Of a DNA stretch of 64,000 nt, positions 60,808 to 64,000 are shown one piece after another. The notes below the pieces were generated by a model. It was not told the DNA's origin and did not search any database. It saw nothing but the letters and a program-made list of their open reading frames with translations. Source of the DNA: Chrysophaeum taylorii. Its lineage: Eukaryota > Sar > Pelagophyceae > Pelagomonadales > Pelagomonadaceae. The position numbers and the translations under genes were made by a program. Every line of letters begins with the position of its first letter. Positions within the stretch are counted from its first letter, which is position 1. The DNA is taken from positions 25,830 through 89,829 of the forward strand of contig JAQMWT010000333.1 of the NCBI GenBank assembly GCA_029834535.1, written 5' to 3'.

Positions 60808-62754
60808 TCAAATGATGATAGCGAGGTCTGATCGACATCCCTTGTGGTTTCGGCTTGATTCTGGTGGTTGGTTGATGGCTGATTGGACCTGTGAAGATAG
60901 CGAGGACAGTAACGCTGGTGATAACGCCGAGATGGCGGAAGCAGTAAAGAAGTTAGGCACAATATCGGAGGGATTACCCAGTGTGTTGAGGGCATTCTTG
61001 GTATCTGTAGTAGGAGGAGTGGCCTTTGGGGTGGGAACAGTAGCAACAGTATGATGTTGTGGCTCCACGTAGTTTAACGACTTTTCGGTCGAGGATAGAT
61101 GAACGTCTACATCATAAATGATGTCCTCTCCGAACACGAGTTGTTCGTTTAGGCGAAGTAAGTCACTATTGTCCTCAGTAGATGTCGTTGACAGAATATC
61201 GGCGGATTGCAACAGAGTCTCAAATAACTTGGTGATGTTCTGTTGTAGCTGAGCCGTGATATCATTATCTGTCACATGCTTCGTAAGTCCACTACACTGC
61301 TCTTGCAGTGTATTTAAGGTGTGCTTCGTTCGATCTAATAATTTCAATATTAGATCGAGAGGACCTGTCGAAAGTGCGGGGGTAAATTGGACGGTCATGG
61401 GACTGTCCATCAGTTTTCTTGGTGACATAAGAATCACCAGAACGACAATACGATAGGTCGCTGCGAGAGAAAGGCTGGCGAGCATCATTAAAGTTACGCA
61501 AGCGTCTAGCGTTAAACGTGGAAGATGTTCCAGGTTGAGACGAAGTAATGGACGCGAGTGTGTTTGCAGTTTGAGTCGGACTTTTGTCTGATAAATCCAG
61601 CGTGTTTGTCAGTAGTAATTTTGGCTTTGGTTGTGGTGTCAATCCTTCGACGTAGGATTGCCAAGAAACGGGGCGTTCTAAGCGTAATTTATTTGATACT
61701 ACATTATATAAGTCTAATGCGTATTCTAAGATATAGCTAGGGTTGGTAGGGTGACACAATCGTTCAGCGTCTGGCACAGGCCGAGATGAAGATCGAGTTT
61801 CATACATATAACACCATCTACCCAACCACGATCGTAACGATTGTTGCTGGTATTATCGGCATAATGCCGATGTATCTCTTCATAAATTTTTCTACAAAGA
61901 GTACCAAAGTCGAATTGAAGGTCAGTCTTTTCCTGGTTAAGTTGGTAAGAGATTGCCTAAATGCTAGGTCAGCTTCAATAAAGACATGGACATACCAGTT
62001 AGGATTATAATCAACAGAGCTAAACTGCTGTTTCAGGTAGGACACATCAGTAGTCGTAACAGACTCGTAGTGACTAAAGGCAATGAGCATAATGGCTCGA
62101 GCCTTGTTGGGTAAATAACTTTTGTTATATACCTCATTGATGGCGGGCCAGGCCGCAAGTGCTGGTTTTTAAACACTTTCAAGATTGAAATAAGTATGCA
62201 AGAATGTAGCATACGTGTTTCTGATAAGTGTGCCAGTCAGCAGCAGTTAACGAAAACATAGTAACAGGGGCACGAACACGGGTGTCAAAGCTAATGCTTT
62301 CGGGTGCGCGCGATTTAAATTCGTTCCTCTTCTAAGAAACGCGGGTTGATTTCAGGCGTAATGCCTTGACTTCATGTCGTAACAGACTTGCTAGCTGAGC
62401 TACTTCTGCATCGGTAAGTTGGGGAAAGCTCATTGGTGAAGTGCCATTCCGGATACTCAGGGGCCAATTCATCATCAGCTAAACGGAGATCAGCAGCCCT
62501 ATCGGTCTCCCATTCCATGAAAACGCGATCGAGAATTTGATTCCGAGATATCTCGTAGTCCTTGCATGACCGAGTGCATGCTTCGTACGAGTCATACTCG
62601 AAGAAGGCATCGGCATGACTGGACCGTAAAAATTGTTTGGTCTGTTTAATTTGCAAGGATACCTTGCGGGTCTGAAGCTGAAATCGATTTCCTTCGTTGA
62701 GAAACTCAACTACAGGAGTTTCGAGCTTCAATATATCCGCACCTGTGATCGTCT
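60808..62754 (-). pseudogene. gag: Copia-3 Gag
   Basis: Four frames in order (62372-62731, 61818-62090, 61292-61825, 60808-61488) reproduce copia-2 Gag: RKVSLQIKQTKQFLRSSHAD, YNPNWYVHVFIEADLAFRQS, YMYETRSSSRPVPDAERLCH and LDRTKHTLNTLQEQCSGLTK. Single-base deletions cluster in 62170-62440, where the copia-2 frame is intact, giving several shifts within 270 bp. Gag is not translatable as one protein. Confidence 0.8.
61072..61090 (+). repeat. 19-nt dispersed motif, copia-3 copy 5
   Basis: GTTTAACGACTTTTCGGTC, encoding STEKSLNY in Gag. Confidence 0.85.
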
Positions 62755-63289
62755 TGGGTGCGGCTCGTGCTGCGTGTTCTGCCTAGCAGTTGACGGGGAA
62801 CCTGTGGGTTCAGTCACGCAGTTGACACTGTCTAGACATTCTAAGGGGGTCTGTCTATCGGTGTCTATGTACACTCATCGTTTTCGATGGGAAAATGTCT
62901 ATTTGACAACTGTGCAAGCTGTGAGTCCAGAGTAGTGTCGCTAAGCGTAGTCACTCATGGCAGCTGGTTATTTTGGTGCTCTCGAGGAGCTGGTAGGTGC
63001 ATTGCCATGGAATGTACGACTGGAAGTACCCAACATATTCCATAACATGTGTGCAAGAGTACAGGTTAGCAAACTTACACACACATCAACATTGACATGA
63101 CAATACGATGCTATGAACAGGTGCACACAAGGTTACACGATCACGTGTGCAAAATATGCTATATACAGCCCAATGGTAATGGCGTTGTATTGACAAGCGT
63201 GTTTGCGTGGCGAGGCTGTACGGGCGCGGAAACAGTCCAAACCCCATAGGTTACGTGCACGCTTGACACATGGTTTCTCAGGGACCCGC
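62755..63289 (-). other. Copia-3 leader
   Basis: Untranslated leader matching 28260-28809 of copia-2 with scattered substitutions and small indels. No shared ORF; packaging signals are expected here. Confidence 0.6.
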
Positions 63290-63303
63290 CTGGGCCCATA
63301 ACC
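63290..63303 (-). other. Copia-3 primer-binding site (half-tRNA initiator Met type)
   Basis: CTGGGCCCATAACC on the plus strand directly beside the 5' LTR, identical to copia-1 and copia-2. Confidence 0.85.
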
Positions 63304-63618
63304 TGCAGAGCATTTAGCATGCAGTGGTAAGTCACCTGGGAAACCATCCCGTCTCATCATGAACGTCTGGAAGTATTTTATTCGGGGAATGAAAGGCTAT
63401 GTTCCCTATATCCTCAGAACACGACAGGCGGCATCTAGAACCACACGAGAAAGGTTAAGTGTATAGAGCTACAAACCTCGGGACGCGCTAGACCATGATG
63501 ATGAGCTTGAGCACAAATCAGAGGACTAATTGACTGTGTAGAAAGGAGGAAGAAGGGTAAGGAAGAGATCACACTCTCAACGGACGGATAAGGGTCAGAG
63601 GCAGCAGATTTCTCTGCA
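63304..63618 (-). repeat. Copia-3 5' LTR
   Basis: 315 bp, TGCAGAGCATTTAGC to TCTCTGCA. Followed by GTTTA, which does not match the ACTTT left of 52080. Confidence 0.95.
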
Positions 63619-64000
63619 GTTTAATTTATTCGCTGTTCTCATGTATCATACACAAGCTCCGCACTCAAGAGCGTCTGAAATGCATAACGCATTATTTCAC
63701 ACGTTGAGGGGGTCCAGAGCGCTACACTATAATGTGTACGACACTGGCACTCCTCACTCCTTTCACACCTTTCTCTACTAGGGTTTCTCTCCGCAATACG
63801 GCTCTCCCTCTTTCCTTCCTTACCCTTCCGCCGTTATGATTTTCAGATTATGAAGTATTAGATCTGCAGTTCACTCCCAACAAGGAGTAGGAGTAGACCT
63901 CCGGGTGCGTACCGTCAGGTATGGGGTTTTCTGTTTAATTAATGGAGGCGTAGGTTGGCACAATTCGCCGTCCCGGGGCGGCCGGTTGGGCAACGCGGTG
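63619..64000 (+). repeat. Copia-1b polypurine tract and partial 3' LTR
   Basis: 63619-63701 matches the complement of 7431-7535 of copia-1 (CTGTTCTCATGTAT, GTCTGAAATGCA). The tract CGTTGAGGGGG is at 63702-63712. From 63713 TCCAGAGCGCTACACTA begins an LTR about 80% like copia-1, traceable to about 63955 (GTACCGTCAGGTA, TTCTGTTTAATTAA). After that the sequence (GGCACAATTCGCCGTCCCGG) is unrelated, so the LTR is truncated or interrupted. Confidence 0.75.

Larger units (their letters stand above)
52080..63618 (-). mobile_element. Copia-3: sister of copia-2 retaining protease and methyltransferase
   Basis: LTRs at 52080-52392 and 63304-63618 (about 4% different). Minus-strand order: leader, gag, protease, methyltransferase-like domain, pre-integrase and integrase, RT-RNase H, third ORF. 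It is over 90% identical to copia-2 over long stretches but 1.9 kb longer because the protease-methyltransferase interval is present. Frames are broken in at least eight places. The flanking pentamers (ACTTT left, GTTTA right) do not match, unlike copia-1, -2 and -4, and about 250 bp of the host copia-1b is missing at the junction. Confidence 0.9.

Overview
This is a eukaryotic, repeat-dense stretch with no recognisable host housekeeping gene, no rRNA or tRNA gene and no CRISPR array. Almost every base can be assigned to mobile elements of several classes stacked inside one another. The species cannot be named from the sequence. Ty1/copia-type elements, Helitrons, a non-LTR element and a large inverted-repeat DNA transposon together suggest a protist, alga or other simple eukaryote with a large intergenic transposon load.

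Layout from left to right. (1) 1-7010: the 3' two thirds of a broken Helitron-like Rep/helicase gene (Helitron-A, minus strand). (2) 7011-29915: copia-1, a minus-strand LTR retrotransposon that split Helitron-A (5-bp target duplication ACCTC). Inside it lie a truncated LINE (about 19076-19439) and a complete second LTR element, copia-2 (19531-29136, target duplication ACAAG). (3) 29921-32193: the N-terminal part of Helitron-A, with 57-bp coding repeats. (4) 32194-47482: a large DNA transposon with roughly 0.9-kb inverted ends that carry 11 and 13 iterons. Its left end is split by a fourth LTR element, copia-4 (32921-38320, target duplication CAAAT). Its right end is split by a second LINE copy (45191-45570, target duplication AGTGGCCTGT) and by a Helitron-B helicase fragment (about 45702-46709). 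(5) 47483 to about 51500: the gag, protease and DNA methyltransferase part of another LTR element (LTR-5). (6) About 51530-52079 and 63619-63955: a remnant of a copia-1 relative on the plus strand, split by copia-3 (52080-63618), a sister copy of copia-2.

The most interesting content is in the LTR elements. Copia-1 and copia-3 carry a cytosine-5 DNA methyltransferase-like domain between protease and integrase. LTR-5 carries a more canonical methyltransferase (PCQ and ENV motifs) directly after its protease. Copia-2 lost protease and methyltransferase through one deletion. Copia-1, -2 and -3 share a primer-binding site complementary to the anticodon arm of initiator tRNA-Met (half-tRNA priming), a GAGGGGG polypurine tract, a serine in place of the tyrosine of the reverse transcriptase YxDD box, and an extra coiled-coil ORF after RNase H. 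A 19-nt motif recurs five times, at equivalent places, in both copia-2 and copia-3.

Most reading frames are broken by stops, frameshifts and deletions, so these are mainly fossils. The nested order gives relative ages: Helitron-A is older than copia-1, which is older than copia-2; the iteron transposon is older than copia-4, its LINE and Helitron-B.
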